Source: Myotis daubentonii
Taxonomy: Eukaryota > Chordata > Mammalia > Chiroptera > Vespertilionidae
Direction of reading: 5' to 3'
Assembly: GCF_963259705.1 (NCBI RefSeq)
Contig: NC_081848.1
Location: forward strand, 49,809,408 to 49,873,407
DNA: 64,000 bases
The notes below the pieces were generated by a model. It saw only the letters and a program-made list of their open reading frames with translations, searched no databases and was not told the DNA's origin. The translations under genes were made by a program, and so were the position numbers. This document shows positions 11,236-25,624 of this stretch, piece by piece (the first letter of the stretch is position 1; each line of letters begins with the position of its first letter).

Positions 11236-11309
11236 CAGTAATGATCTCTACCTCCTGGTATTCATGCCTTTGTGTCATACTCTCTCCTCCTGAATGTGGG
11301 CTGTATCTA

Positions 11310-11750
11310 GCTATCCTTAAAAAAAAAATAAACACAAGTTTATTTCTCAGTTCTTTTGGAGACTGAGAAGTCCAAGATCAAGGTGCCAGAAGATCTGATG
11401 TCTGTTGAGAGCCTGCATCATGGTTCACTAAAGGGACTTGCTTTTAATTAATAGAACACAAGAAAACTGGTGGGATAACTCTTCCAAAATTAGGTTATAA
11501 AAGTTTGTGACTTTTCTTACTGGCACTCTCTGACTTGCTCACTTTGATAAAGCCAGCTACCATGTTGTAAGCAGCCTCATAAAGGTCAGATCTATAGCCT
11601 CTCAGACAGAGAGGCATAGGTGACCTGGACTTGCTAAAGTCATGTTAAGGGGGTTGATGGGTGTCACAGACCCAACTTCATTCTCTTGTCAGTCTTGTAG
11701 GACTGAGCCCTTATCCAGGTAGATAGTGTCGGAATTGAAATTGTAGGCCA
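11310..11750. repeat. old LTR-type repeat, diverged
   Basis: The wording GAGAAGTCCAAGATCAAGGT followed by a 'ggttataaaagtttgtgactt' and 'gccagctaccatgttgtaag' order matches ancient mammalian LTR/MaLR-like repeats I have seen. Ends are not visible, and the exact family is not certain. There is no coding content. Confidence 0.45.
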
Positions 11751-11809
11751 CCTGGTGCTGGAAGGTGTTAAAAAAACACACCCCCCACTGGAAAAAGAGA
11801 ATAAATTAT

Positions 11810-11925
11810 TCCTCTTTTACTGATGAAGAAACTGAGGACCAGAGAACTTATGTACTTGTCCAATATTCCACAACTAGAAAATGTCAGAGCCTATATTCAA
11901 ACCTAGTTTTGTCCCATTATTACCA
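11810..11925. repeat. MIR fragment
   Basis: TTTACTGATGAAGAAACTGA followed by 'cagagaacttatgtacttgtcc' and 'cacaactagaaaatgtcagagcc' is the conserved MIR 3' core. Confidence 0.75.
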
Positions 11926-12260
11926 TGTTAATGCAACACTTATTTAATGAACAACTACTAGGTGTCAGGCATTACTTTAGGTCAGCGATTCTCAACCTAT
12001 GGGTCGTGACCCCTTTGGCAGTCGAACGACCCTTTCACAGGGGTCACCTAAGACCATCCTGCATATCAGATATTTATATTACGATTCATAACAGTAGCAA
12101 CATCACAGTTATGAAGTAGCAATGAAATAATTTTATGATTGGGTCACAATATGAGGAACTGTATTTAAAGGGCCAGAAGGTTGAGAACCACTGCTTTAGG
12201 TCCTGAGAATACAAAGGTGGATAAATCAAGATCTCTGTTCTCATGGAGCTTATATTCCCT
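11926..12260. repeat. L2 remnant interrupted by a hAT element
   Basis: AACTACTAGGTGTCAGGCAT continues after the inserted element as 'ctttaggtcctgagaatacaaaggtgg' and TTCTCATGGAGCTTATATTC. This is the usual LINE2 3' text, and it reads through cleanly if the insertion at 11983-12193 plus one duplication copy is removed. Confidence 0.8.
11983..12193. mobile_element. SPIN-like non-autonomous hAT transposon
   Basis: A 211-bp element with terminal inverted repeats (CAGCGATTCTCAACC and GGTTGAGAACCACTG, 13 of 15 matching) and a perfect 8-bp target duplication CTTTAGGT at 11975-11982 and 12194-12201. The interior (GGGTCGTGACCCCTTTGGCA, TTCACAGGGGTCACCTAAGA, ATATGAGGAACTGTATTTAA) matches what I remember of SPIN non-autonomous elements. 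Those are known to have entered several tetrapod lineages, including vesper bats, horizontally. The 8-bp duplication is diagnostic for hAT. The SPIN label is from memory. Confidence 0.85.
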
Positions 12261-12779
12261 CTTTCACTATAAAATTGGATATAATTTAAACATTTTATTA
12301 CTTTTTTCCTATGTTTATTCTAGTGTTTTTAATCTGACTTGGAAATGCAACGTTTACTTTATCATCAACTTTGTCCTAATTTAAGTAAATTTCACTAGTA
12401 GTGATATAATAAAAGGCAGAGGCATGGTTATGTGTTTCAGTATTTGACTGGCTAACTACTAGATAAATGCTCCATATATACTCCAAACAATTCTTCATTG
12501 ATTTTCATAACAGGGTTTGTGTCTTGAACTTCAGGCGTTTTGTTTCATAAACTCTATTCATTTATCATATTTTGGTATAGAGTAGGTATAGTTTATTGCT
12601 GTTGCACAATTTAAGGAGTGCTGGACTTATTTGATGCTTGCAGGAATACTGTGAGAACCTAATTGGTTGTTAACTTACTGTGAAATTAGTAAGACTTAGA
12701 ACTTCAAACCCACAACAGACTAAACTCTATATTGTATCTGACTGAAGCCATGAGCATAGCTTGTTTTATAGAACAAATA

Positions 12780-12944
12780 CAGTGGGGCCTTGGCTTACGA
12801 GTGTCCCGACTAACGAGTTTTTTAAGATACCAGCTGTCTCTCCGCCGATTTTTTGCATTGATTTGACAGAGTAATTTGAGTTAACGAGCTCCTTAACGAA
12901 CTCAGTCTCGGAATGAATTAAACTCGTAAGTCAAGGCCCCGCTG
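12780..12944. mobile_element. mariner-type MITE, 165 bp
   Basis: Long inverted ends: CAGTGGGGCCTTGGCTTACG at the left and the complement of CAGCGGGGCCTTGACTTACG at the right. TA flanks both sides (12778-12779 and 12945-12946). It has no coding capacity. High end identity suggests moderate age. Confidence 0.9.
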
Positions 12945-13059
12945 TATACATTTTAACTGTCAGAAAAAAATGTTTCCAAAGCCCTCCTGAAAAGCAGTAG
13001 TGACTTAGTTCCTGATACAGCTGTGTGGTAGATTTATGGCGCTTTGATATGTTAATACA

Positions 13060-13583
13060 CAGTAGTCCCCTCTTATCTGAGGTTTCACTTTCTGCAGTTT
13101 CAGTTACCCATGGTCAACCATGGTCCAAAAACATTATATTTATCCAACCATCAACATCGTCTGCTCTTAACATCTAACCATCAACATCACCATGGCTCCA
13201 TGATCCAGGATCACATGAAGATAATCTTCCTCCTGATGTATCAGAAGGTCAATAATAGCCTAATGCTACATCACAATGCCTATATCATTTACCTAACTTC
13301 ATCTCATCACATACGCGTTTCATCATTGCATATCATAAGGGTGAGAACAGGACAGTATTTTGAGTGAGCACAATTAACTTTTCCTACAGCATGTTATAAT
13401 TGTTCTACTTTACTAGTTAACCTCTTGCTGTGCCAAATTTATAAATTAAACTGTATGATAGGTATGTATGTATAGGAAAAAAACCCCAGTATATATAGGA
13501 TTCGGTGCTACATATAGGATTCCAGGTATCCTCTGGAGTACTTAAAATGTATCCTCCTTGGAAAAGGGGGTGGGGGCCTACTG
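13060..13583. mobile_element. Tigger-type DNA transposon remnant
   Basis: CAGTAGTCCCCTCTTATCTG at the left and GGTGGGGGCCTACTG at the right are inverted relatives, and a TA follows at 13584-13585. The left part (TTTCAGTTACCCATGGTCAA) is the well-known Tigger/pogo-like mammalian sequence. The 85-codon frame at 13110-13367 is not a transposase and is rejected as a gene. Confidence 0.75.
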
Positions 13584-13585
13584 TA

Positions 13586-15641
13586 TGGCTATTTAATACA
13601 AGCTGTGACAGGTACTTGAAAAATGAATTGGTGTTGATATAGGTGTATTCTAAAGTGCTTCTTGAAATAGGTGCTTGGTTGAGAAAAAAAATGGTGAATA
13701 AATGTTGCTGAGTGAAACTGGGAGCCTTTTAAGAACTCTAAAGCATGTGAGGCTTTGACAATATACCATAACATTTTACTTATTATAAGAGAAGTCTAAC
13801 CTCTTCATTCATACATGTAGAATAGCAAAAGTAACACTTTGCATTTCCAAGGTCCTTTTCTAAACCTTAAGCAGCTCTTAAGTGTTAAGCAATTAATTCT
13901 TCCATAGCTGTAACATGGTTATATAACCTACTGCAGAATTAATTGACTAACACCTATGAAGTGCTCTGGAAATGGACATCCACAGTGATTTTTAAGATAC
14001 TGTTTTAGTAGCATGGAGAAACGCCTTGGAATACAATCCTTATCATTCTAAGCCAACCCAGTGTTGTAGTATTCAGAGCACTGTTCTCCTTATATATTTA
14101 GGGCAGTGAGCTTTGGTTACTTCTTTACATGAAATCTTGAAATCATCTGGTGGAGGAAGTTGAAAAATTAAGTGAAAAAATAATTCCAACAGTGAAATTT
14201 CCCACTCACTAAGAATCAAGGGATTCTCTTTCTTGAGGGACAGGGGAAGGATGGGGAAAAGTTATGGCTGCAAAAAGAACATGGTGGGGCAGCCAACTTG
14301 AAGGGCTACCAGAAGAGGCTTGGAGACTCAACATTCATCCCTTTACTCAATAAAAACATACTGAAAGCCAAATCTGGGATTTTTATAGATCATGGGCGTT
14401 TGTTTAATTAATGTACTACATTTCCTTATGACAAAACATATCTGCCATTAAATTTTGCATGCTCCCAAGTTGATTTTTTTTTTTCCAACCAAATTTAAAT
14501 GGTTGTCAAATTTGTGCAACAAAACAGTGCCAAAAGGAGTCTAACGTGGTGCTCTATCATATGAAAGAGGTCCCATGTATGTTCCCTGCTCTTAAAAATG
14601 TAGATGGAGCAGCTTTCAATTAATATGTACATTTTCCAAAGTGGAGTCTCTAAAGTTCCGGGTCTCCTCAGAAGTAATGAAGGCCCCAGTATCATCGAAA
14701 CTTTGTGTTCTTCAAAAGAAAGGGTCCTATGTGGATGGATATTCTGTCTGTACGAATTGACCTAAACCACCCTTATAATATAGCTCTTCCCTCAATGCCC
14801 TCACACATTTACAAATACCCCTTGGAGGTGATGATAACTTAACCCACAATCCCTTCTTCCGCTTAAGATACACAATCAATTCCCATTGTACTTGAAGTAA
14901 AATCCAAACTCCTTATGTTAGCCTCTAACACTCGAAGTAATCTGGTTCCTTCCTCTTTAACAATGTTTTAATCTTTCTATTCCTCGAACACAACCAAGCT
15001 CTTTCTGCATCAGGGTGCCCTTGCCTTCTCTCCATCTGGAATATTCTTCCCCCAATCTTCATTTGACTGGCTCCTTATCACTCAGGCTTCAGCTCAAATG
15101 TCACTTTCTTGTTAACTCAGTTAACACTCTTCATTAATGACATTAACCTGTTTTATTTACTACATAGCAATTAAGTTTGTCTTTCCCACTAGGATGTAAA
15201 TTCTTTGAGAGTTATGACACCTTTACTCCTTTTTGTTTTGTAGTATTGCTATGGATTTAAGCTCAATTTGGTATTTCTTTCAGCATGTCAACAGAATTTT
15301 AGGAACGTAAGGTCAAATGTAAGCATTTAGATCACCACCTGAAACCTGAAGTCACAGATTGTTTGGGGAATGGTTTATTTTGCTCAAAGGTATTTGTAAA
15401 GAAAGTCAATGCTAACTCCTAAGTGAGATTCTGAGAAGTTAAAATAATCCTTTAGGGAACTCATTTACCTCTTTGATAGAAAGCAACTTTTAAGATAGAG
15501 GACTACCCAAACTATTTCTGGCTGATTATTTCTCCCACAAAGCATGTGATTTAATTAAACCTTTAAAAATTCCATCATATTTACCACCAGGGTCTTTTAC
15601 AAATTAAAGGAAAATGAAAAGATTTGCTTTCAAACTTAATT
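13586..15641. other. intergenic, includes an L2 fragment
   Basis: No gene is seen. The segment at about 14880-15260 reads like the 3' part of LINE2 in its usual order ('aagtaaaatccaaactcctta', 'cttcagctcaaatgtcact', TAGGATGTAAATTCTTTGAG). The rest is AT-rich and unassigned. Confidence 0.6.
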
Positions 15642-15848
15642 TTTTTTAAAAAAAATATATTTTTATTGATTTCAGAGAAGAAGGGAAAGACAGAGTGAGA
15701 AAGAAACATCAATGAGAGAGAATCATTGATCGACTCCCTCTTGCATGCTCCACACTGGGGATTGAGCCTGCGACCTGGGCATGTGTTATGACCAGAAATA
15801 AAACCATGAATAGGTCAATACTCAACTACTTAGCCAAGCTAGCTGGGC
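15642..15848 (-). repeat. Ves SINE, diverged
   Basis: The tail is at the left (TTTTTATTGATTTCAGAGAA) and the decayed head at the right ('ctagctgggctc'). Imperfect duplications TCAAACTTAATTT and TCAAGGTTAATTT flank it. The A and B boxes are mutated, suggesting an older copy. Confidence 0.85.
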
Positions 15849-17200
15849 TCAAGGTTAATTTCTAATTTGTATTATATAACCGATTCATAACGAATCCAGC
15901 CCAAGCTACTAAGTAAAATCCATATATTATCAAGTTGTTTCACTAAGAGAAATAAATGGCATTTGATATCTAATGTCAAAGCGTGTGGTGATTTGGCTTC
16001 TGGTCTGTAAGATATTACCAGTGACAGAGTTTTGACTGATAACACTGTGGTAGATGGCTGAATAACCAAAAATCAGATAATCTTAGTTTGGGATGGCACT
16101 TATCACTGCAGCTAAGTTTACTAATACATCCTAGTTTTATACTGCTTTCATTTTAGACCACTGTATTAGATGATTTTGCTTATGGTAATAGAAAACCCAA
16201 TATAATGTGTCTTAAACATAAAGGGCAGTTATTGGCCTAGGTAACAAAAAAAAAATTAAAGGCAGAACAGTGATCAAGTGTGGTTCAATCAGAGCTCTGG
16301 TTTCATTTCTCACTAATTTTTTGGCTCTGTCCTTTTCTATATGTTGGCTTTATACCCATGCTGGTAGCTAGACAGCTGTAGCAATTCCAGGCCTTTAAAG
16401 GACACCCGACATTTATTTCTTCCTAAAGAGGACACGTCTTTTCTCAAAGACCCTATAATACTGCCCTTCCTTTTCATTAGCCTGTATTGGGTCACATACT
16501 ATTCCTGGACCAATTCCTGTGGCTAGAGTAATACTATGTCTTAATAGGCTTAGATCCAAGTTCCTGAACAATTTTTGTTAAGGGCAATGGCATTACATTC
16601 ACCAGTATTTTTCAAATGGTGGTGGATCACATAACCCAAGAATGGATCATAAATTTAATCTTTGGGTCCTATTTTAAAAAGTAGATGAGAGATTGCATTG
16701 CACATATGAAGGGTTAGTACTGTTTTATGACTTTGGTGTTCATACATATACTATACACACCTAGATTATAATGTAAAATCTGTTTCTTAATGTGAATTGG
16801 AGAAACAAAAAATTGAAAGCTACTAGCTTAAGACAAAATTCCCCAAGCTGGAGTAGGGTTAGCTTTTGCTTACATACATGGATTATATAGGGGAAGAATG
16901 GACACTTGAAAGAAAATGAGGGTATTATTTGGGAGAGGAAAAGAGATGCTGGGGACATAGCAATTTCCACTGCAGCCTGCCTGACACTTTAGTTATTATT
17001 TAATATACACTGGGTTTCAATATAGTCATAATCAAAGATATTTTAGTTTTTCCAATGCTTTCTAAATTTCAAAGTGCATCTCCCTTCTGAAAAAGTATGT
17101 CCTTCTATCTAGTAAATATTCATGATGAGGCAATTTATACATCTTATTTGGTTGGTGGAAAATATTATGGTAAAGAGTCATTGAAAAAGCTTGGTTTCCT
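15849..17200. other. intergenic, no recognised feature
   Basis: AT-rich sequence with a likely old DNA-transposon fragment near 16125-16480 (complement of common 'gaaaacccaatataatgtgtcttaaacataaagg' wording). I cannot delimit it, and no gene is seen. Confidence 0.4.
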
Positions 17201-17378
17201 CCTGGCCGGCATGGTTGAGCATTGACCTATGAACCAGGACATCACAGTTCGATTCCCAGTCAGGGCACATGCTCAGATTGCAGGCTCGATCCCCAGTGTG
17301 GGGCATGCAGGAGGCAGCTGGTAAATGATTCTTTCATCATTGATGGTTCTCTCTGAAATCAATAAAACTATTTTTAAA
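17201..17378 (+). repeat. Ves SINE, 'gttgagcattgacc' subfamily
   Basis: The head CCTGGCCGGCATGGTTGAGC and B box AGTTCGATTCCC are intact. The flanks carry related copies TTGGTTTCCT and TTGGCTTCCT. Confidence 0.92.
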
Positions 17379-17464
17379 AAAGGTTGGCTTCCTAGAAAAC
17401 AACCATGTATTTTAAGTAACTGAGCACATCATACCATTGCGCTAGCCTTTGTTTAGGTTTAAAT

Positions 17465-17640
17465 TTTGATCTTATTTGACAAGAACTTTAGGGCTCATTC
17501 TATTCTTGTTCAACCCCTTTCATTTAATAAATGAAACTGAGTTCTAGAGAGGATGAACTTATCTAAGGCAGCTAATTAGCTGCAGAACACAAGTCTCTTG
17601 ATACCTGCTTAGAATTCTTTCCATTGTACTAATTAACAGT
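17465..17640. repeat. MIR fragment
   Basis: TTTAATAAATGAAACTGAGT, 'agagaggatgaacttatctaagg' and 'cagctaattagctgcagaac' preserve the MIR core in order. Confidence 0.65.
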
Positions 17641-17729
17641 GCAGTTACAACTTCAAAAGATAAAGTAAATAACAAACATGCTAAATTTCAGATGCACATA
17701 GATGATGTTTTTCAAGAATTGTAGGTGGC

Positions 17730-17862
17730 CCTAGCCAGTTCTGCTCAGTGGATAGAGCGTCAGGACTTGTGCATGAGGCAACCAATCAGTAAGTTTCTCT
17801 GTCTTTCCCTCTCTCTAAAAATTAATGGAAAAGTATCCTTGGGTGAGGATTAACAACAACAA
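17730..17862 (+). repeat. Ves SINE with internal deletion
   Basis: The head CCTAGCCAGTTCTGCTCAGT runs to the first box. The sequence then jumps to the tail part (GTGCATGAGGCAACCAATCA), so about 80 bases including the B box are missing. The tail ends TATCCTTGGGTGAGGATTAA, the subtype seen reversed at 41117 and 61365. Without a B box it could not be transcribed normally by Pol III. Confidence 0.85.
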
Positions 17863-18451
17863 AAACAAAACCAGGTTTGGGCGGGGGGTGGGGTGGGGGG
17901 AGTCAATTGGAGAAAAAGGAGACATGTAAAACTTTAGACAATAAAAAATAATTGTAGGTGAATTATATTTTGGGGAGTTAAACTGCATTTTTTAAAGCAA
18001 CATGGGGGGCTTATTAAAGAAATGTTTTTGAAATCTTTGAAAGGCAAATAGTTACTGCCTTATCTGTTTTAGTGAGGCTAAGGACTTCAAAGCTAATTTT
18101 CATGTTATAGTATGAACTGTATTCCACATTAATACTTCACCCTTTAAGCTAGGGAATTCAATTCACTGAGCACTTTTTGTATTAAAAATCTGCTAAGTTC
18201 TGTAAATGATTCAAAATAAGTCTTAGCTATGAGAGTATAATTTGTATATTTACATATGTATGGTAATAGCACAAAACTGACATAGGAAATAACCTTCATT
18301 AAGAAATCAAGACAATTTCTATTACTAGACATATAGGGATTAAAAGTGGGAAAATCCTTTTGGGTTGAACACATTAGGGGAATTTTACTATTTCATGAAC
18401 AGGCAGGAAGGGTAGCTGTCATTCGAAGACACATGAAAATATTATTTTGAA
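17863..18451. other. intergenic, no recognised feature
   Basis: Begins with a G-rich low-complexity tract at about 17880-17902 and continues AT-rich. The 76-codon minus-strand frame at 18144-18374 has no visible domain. Confidence 0.4.
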
Positions 18452-18583
18452 TCTATAATATGCTAATTAGACTGGACAGCCAGATGACCTACTGGAGGAA
18501 GCCGGGGCTGCAAGGGCCGAGGCAAGCTGCCGTGGTTACAAGGGCCAAGCCCCTTGCATGAATTTCATGCATCGGGCCTCTAG
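18452..18583 (+). mobile_element. small non-autonomous Helitron (HeliBat type)
   Basis: A 132-bp element with a 5' TC (TCTATAATATGCTAATTAGA), a 3' CTAG, and a hairpin just inside the 3' end (TTGCATGAATTTCATGCA). It sits between an A (18451) and a T (18584), the known Helitron insertion rule, with no target duplication. The interior differs from the larger copies at 32335 and 38701, so this is a separate family. Confidence 0.88.
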
Positions 18584-20109
18584 TATTCTTAGAAAACAGG
18601 TGAGCAGTTGGCATCAAGAACCAAGTTGGGGTGGGCTGGGATTGAAGAGATTTAGTAGCAGATAGGAGGGTCCCAGTCAATAGACAAGTTTAAATGCAGG
18701 AATCTAGACTCTCAGAAGAGGTTAGGGGGAAAACTGTAAAGCACAAGAGGTCTTATTTCTTAAGAGGCTGACATCCTGGACAGATGACATAATCAAGGGC
18801 TCTGGTTCAGCAATCACCTAAGGGGTCTAGTTATCAGATTTGAGGTATCTATCCATCAGATGTAGACATTATGGTATTATACATGCTTCTCAAACTAGGG
18901 TAGATTTAATTCTGGAATTAGCTGACAAAAAGTACTGCATGTGTTATAATGAACCTTTTCGGAAAATTAATTTTACTTGATAGCAATGTAATCCCTGTTT
19001 TTTACATATGTACATTTGAAATAAGCAGTAATACTTTGAAATAGCTAATTTTGGATGAATCTAGAAAAAGTAACACAAAATTTCAAAGAAATGTTCAGAT
19101 TTTAGTAGGATGTTTTAGCTATACTTCCAAGTCACCATTTGATGCTATTAGAAAAATTTGAAAGGCAGTAACTGTAAAAAGAGTCTTTGGAAAAGATCCA
19201 TTTAAAACTAAGTTCTGGCATTTATTGTGTGACCATGGCCAAATTTAAAAATTGCCTAATCCTTTAGGATTGTTGTAAAGATCATAGATAACATACAAGC
19301 ATCTAGTAAGATACCTGACATATAAATAGCTGCTTAATAATGTGACAAAGGGGGAAAAGCATGGGCTAGAGATGCTTAATCTTGCTGCCTCAAATGAACT
19401 CGGGTCCTGTCGCCTGGAGGGCTTTTTGCATAGAGAATAAAACCTCAAGACTGGAAGTGTGAGTGTGGAGTGAAGTTTAACTGAGACATAGTTGGATATG
19501 CAGGGAATAATATATGCTGCATATCTATTCCTACTCACCCTGTTAGAAGTTTTTTTACGCATTCTCATTTAATCTGAATAACCCTTCAGAGAAAGCATAA
19601 TTATCTTACAGATGAGATAACTGGGGTTCAGGAAGGCTCAATTGCCCAGTGTTAAGTAGCTAGTTGAACAGTGGAGCAGGTACCTCGATCTAGTGATTCT
19701 ACCACATCCTGCTGTTGTGAGGGAAGGTACTCCTACTTCCCAAAATGGGAGACAGGCATGAATAAGTGAGATTAAATAAATAATGGCTATCTGCAGTAGC
19801 TCTTGATTATAGTAGGTCTTGAGTTGGTGATCTGTGTTGTGTGGTGTGATATGGGAAGAGAAGCCTAGAGACAGGAATGTCAGAAATTTTTCATACTATT
19901 CTAAGAATAAATTGATAGGCTTCTTTATACTTCCTCCCATCTTCCCCAAGAGTCCAGCTTAAACCAGAGCCATGACATTCTTAGTGACTTTTGCCTAACA
20001 GCCATACTGAATTCTAGGTAACAGAAAAATTGAGCTAAAAATCACAAAGGGTAGCATTCTGTAAATATGCAGAATATACACATATAATCCACCACACCCT
20101 ATTCCATTT
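18584..20109. other. intergenic, with a MIR at 19565-19715
   Basis: The MIR is recognised from TTATCTTACAGATGAGATAA and 'caattgcccagtgttaagtagctagttgaacag'. The rest holds no recognisable gene. The 107-codon minus-strand frame at 19245-19568 has no domain and is judged chance. Confidence 0.55.
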
Positions 20110-20590
20110 ATTGTTGTTCACCTTCAATGTTCTTTCCTTTATTGAGCATCACTTCAGTAAGTCCTTTTGCCAATAATGAAGACACAGAGCTGGATAAGAC
20201 CCAATAGGAGCTCAGTCCAACTGGGAAACATGAGACTACCAAACTGTCACAGTTGAGACAGACACAAAAAATAAGGCCAAAATAGAAAGGTAGAGAATGA
20301 GAGTACCTAAGATAAATTAAGTTATAGTGCTGAAAAGCAAATAGGAATTAGTCAGGAAGCAAGAAGGGGAAGGAATAGTTTTTTGAGGCCTGACAGCATG
20401 AAACAGTGTGATGCTTACGGAATGGCAAGAAATTCCACAAGACTGGTGGGTTGCAGGATAGACATGGCTTGAAAGATTAGTAAGGATTAGATTCTAAAGA
20501 GGTATGTTATGCTAAGGAATTGGGACTTTATCTTGTGAGTCAAGATAATGACCATGAGACCCTTTGAAATTATGTGAAGAAATACTGATA
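20110..20590. repeat. L2 fragment
   Basis: It has the order typical of LINE2 3' sequence: 'tttattgagcatcacttcagtaagtcc', AAGACACAGAGCTGGATAAG, then 'gaattgggactttatcttgtgag'. It lies downstream of the ZBED5 stop codon and probably outside its transcript. Confidence 0.65.
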
Positions 20591-20658
20591 ATACATATTT
20601 AAATTTTTGATTCTTTTCATTTTCTTAAAATCTAAGCAATATAAAACACTTGAATAAT

Positions 20659-20664
20659 TTTATT
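20659..20664 (-). terminator. candidate poly(A) signal, distal
   Basis: AATAAA on the minus strand, 90 bases past the ZBED5 stop codon. Real mammalian 3' UTRs are often longer, so further sites to the left could also be used. Confidence 0.35.
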
Positions 20665-20701
20665 TAAAATCCCAAAATGCCAGATATAAAGTAAATCATC
20701 T

Positions 20702-20707
20702 TTTATT
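20702..20707 (-). terminator. candidate poly(A) signal, proximal
   Basis: AATAAA on the minus strand, 47 bases past the ZBED5 stop codon. Together with the site at 20659 it could end the transcript with a very short 3' UTR. Confidence 0.4.
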
Positions 20708-20753
20708 TTCATCTTATATTTGGTTATCATGAGACATGCAAAACCCTTCGATT

Positions 20754-22886
<2,133 letters not shown>

Positions 22887-23209
22887 TCAATGCGCAGATG
22901 GAGCATCACACGTTCGTCTATCAGGTGATCTCTCATGCGATTTCCTGGTGCTCTCAGGTATGGCACACCTTTTCTTAAAGGTAGATTATCACATAAAAAT
23001 AAAAGCTATAGAAATGAGTTTAGTAGTCTTAAACTTATACCTTAAGATAAACTATTAAAAAAACCTATTGTTAGCATTGACCTTTTTTCTCAGAACACTT
23101 ATTAACTTAAGAGAATATTCTATAAAACACAATTTGGGAACTACTGGGTTAAGAAATAATAGAATTGATAAGCATGTTTTTAAAGGAACTTGAAGAATAC
23201 GTCCCATGG

Positions 23210-23410
23210 CAAGGGTTGGCAAACTTTTTCTGTAAAGGGCAATATAATCAATATTTTTTACTTATGAGCCATATGAACTCTGTTGCAACCCCTCAATTCT
23301 GTAGTTGTAGCATGGCAGCAGCTATACACAATATGTAAAAAATGGGCACAGTTGTATTTCAATAAATCTCTACTTACAAAAACAGCATAAGGCATAATTT
23401 ACCAACCCCT
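23210..23410. mobile_element. old hAT MITE
   Basis: A 201-bp element with ends CAAGGGTTGGCAAACTTTTT and TTTACCAACCCCTT. The flanks TCCCATGG and TTTCATGG agree at 6 of 8 positions, as expected for a decayed hAT duplication. It is the same family as 6061-6477 but in the opposite orientation. It lies inside the inferred ZBED5 intron. Confidence 0.78.
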
Positions 23411-24509
23411 TTTCATGGTATCTTGGAATCTCTTTTAGCTTTCTGATGCCTGTTGCCATTAGATACATTCATTGTTGATACTATTATATATCTGAAGGCT
23501 CCTTTCAGGGCTAATAACTATTAAGCTGTATTAAAAACACACAAACAGTTCAAGTTTTGCAAGACATGGAATTCTGCTATATCCTAAATACTGTGTGTTG
23601 AAATTGAAAAATAAACTGTAGACCAAAAGTTAGCTACTATTTCTCTGAACTGAAAATTACATAAGTATTTATATTATCCAAACTGATTCATTCAAAATAA
23701 TGTATTATTTACTGATTACTCTGCATCTTGTTATACTATAGATGAAAACTTAACCAAGACCTAAAAACATAAACTGTAATTTTAATAGGTTTATTCCTTA
23801 TATATATTTTAAAGCATAATTAAAAGCAAGGGTAACACAAATTTTACAACCTCTAAAGAATACTACTAGCTTAATAAGATAGAAGAATTTAGTGTCAATC
23901 CAAATACAGCTACTTTTGATTTACACTTTGACTTGGCTACAGAGTAACCTTTGTATTCTCACGTTAGATCCTGGGATCCTGAATCAAATGGTTTTCCTAT
24001 TAATAGCTAGAGGGTAAGATACCTGAAATGAGGAGTACTCCCCTTCTGGAATCACATTCTCCACCTTGGCAGCTTGAAACGTAGACTCTTCAAAAGAATA
24101 AAATTAAGGGGTGGGATGGAAGGGGAGTAACCAATAGCCTAGAATGAGAAAAATTAAAATTAGAGACAGTAAAGGCAGCACTAACTACATACCTCTAGGT
24201 TGACCATCCATTACAATTTATTTTAGATCCTGGCAATGCAAATGATTCTTCATGCAATGCAGACCTTGGACTGAAACGTAAGATGCCTATAATAAATACG
24301 CTAATATTTTTGTCCTAGTTAGTACCCTGGTAATTTCATTGTTTTGAGATGCTCTTCCATCCAGTGACTTCATTGAAACGTTCAAAAACTAAACCTAACT
24401 TTTAAAAGTACAGCCACACTTTAATTGTCTCTAAAACTAAGCACTAAGAGTAATCTAAAATGGAAGCAACCGATACATGGAAGTGTTACATGAAATATGC
24501 CTTTTTGCT

Positions 24510-24640
24510 ATAACCACTTGTCCCCTCATTAACCAATCTCCAAGGTTACTGATGCATACTGAGTGATCACTGTTTACACTGTGCCAGTAATTGCTGAATC
24601 CCTTACAGAACTCATCTAATCCTTACGACAAACCTGAGAG
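24510..24640. repeat. MIR fragment
   Basis: 'gcatactgagtgatcactgtttacactgtgccagtaattg' and 'cttacagaactcatctaatccttacgac' are the MIR 5' core order. It is diverged and intronic. Confidence 0.65.
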
Positions 24641-25624
24641 TCAGGGACTATCAATAACGCCACTTTGGTGATGAACAAATAGACACGGAGAAGTCACCTT
24701 TTAAGTGAAGAACTTACAGAACCCAAAAAGTTTGAGTGCAGGACCTACATGTGTGTCCCTGAATAACCTTAATTTTCTAAGCACCAAAATACCTGATACC
24801 AGAAGTTGGATGGCGCAGGGAGTAATGGGTTACAACTGTCAGAAAGTCGAGGATCTCAAAACTGGCAGCAGCAGAAAGCCCCACTTCTCCATTATTTGGG
24901 AGCAAAAAGAGCAGATTTCCTTCCCATAGTCTCTCTTTGGATTGAGCAACAGAGAGCTTCGTGGAGCTGCTGGTGGATCTAAAAGATTAGGATCCCTTTC
25001 CTCTCTTCAGCTGCCAGAGGGCACAGCGGGGTGGGACGCCCGTCTTCAGGAAAGAGGACCTCAGCCCCCCTTCAGAGGTGCGTCCCCCCATCTCTCGAGG
25101 ACGAAGTCTGGACTCCCTAGAGAGCAAAGTTTCTATTCCACCCCCTGAAAAGGGCGGCTCCCTCACTTTTCTTGTTTCTTCCGGTTAAGCTGAAAGGTAG
25201 CACAACCCCTTTACCTCCACCCTCTGGGTTTGGACAATACCCTCAGGGACGAGAGGGCTCGCCAGGCGTGCAGCACACTCAGAAAGCCTAGGCAGGCGCT
25301 GGGGACGGACACCCCTTCCAGCACCGAAATGCTTTCAGCAACGGTCACCTCGATGTGTGGCCGGGGACGGCCAACCCTCGGCTCTTCCCCGTCTCTGGCG
25401 TGCGATGCTCGCCGACCGCCACACTTGGGCTCGCTTCCGGTCGGGGCCCACCCTCGCCGACACAAATCTCCTCTCGCGTCCCCGGACGGCCGCCTCGGCT
25501 AACCACCACATGTACGCGTCTGAGCACCCCACACTAGCTTTCTACTTCGCCTCCGTCGGAGATGGAGAGCATGGTCTAGTGCGGCCAGGCTGCAGGGCAG
25601 CGCCGCCGTCCCAGCGAGCCCGCG

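Noticed and set aside
13110..13367. 85-codon His-rich frame
   Set aside because: It lies within the Tigger-type repeat and is not related to a transposase.
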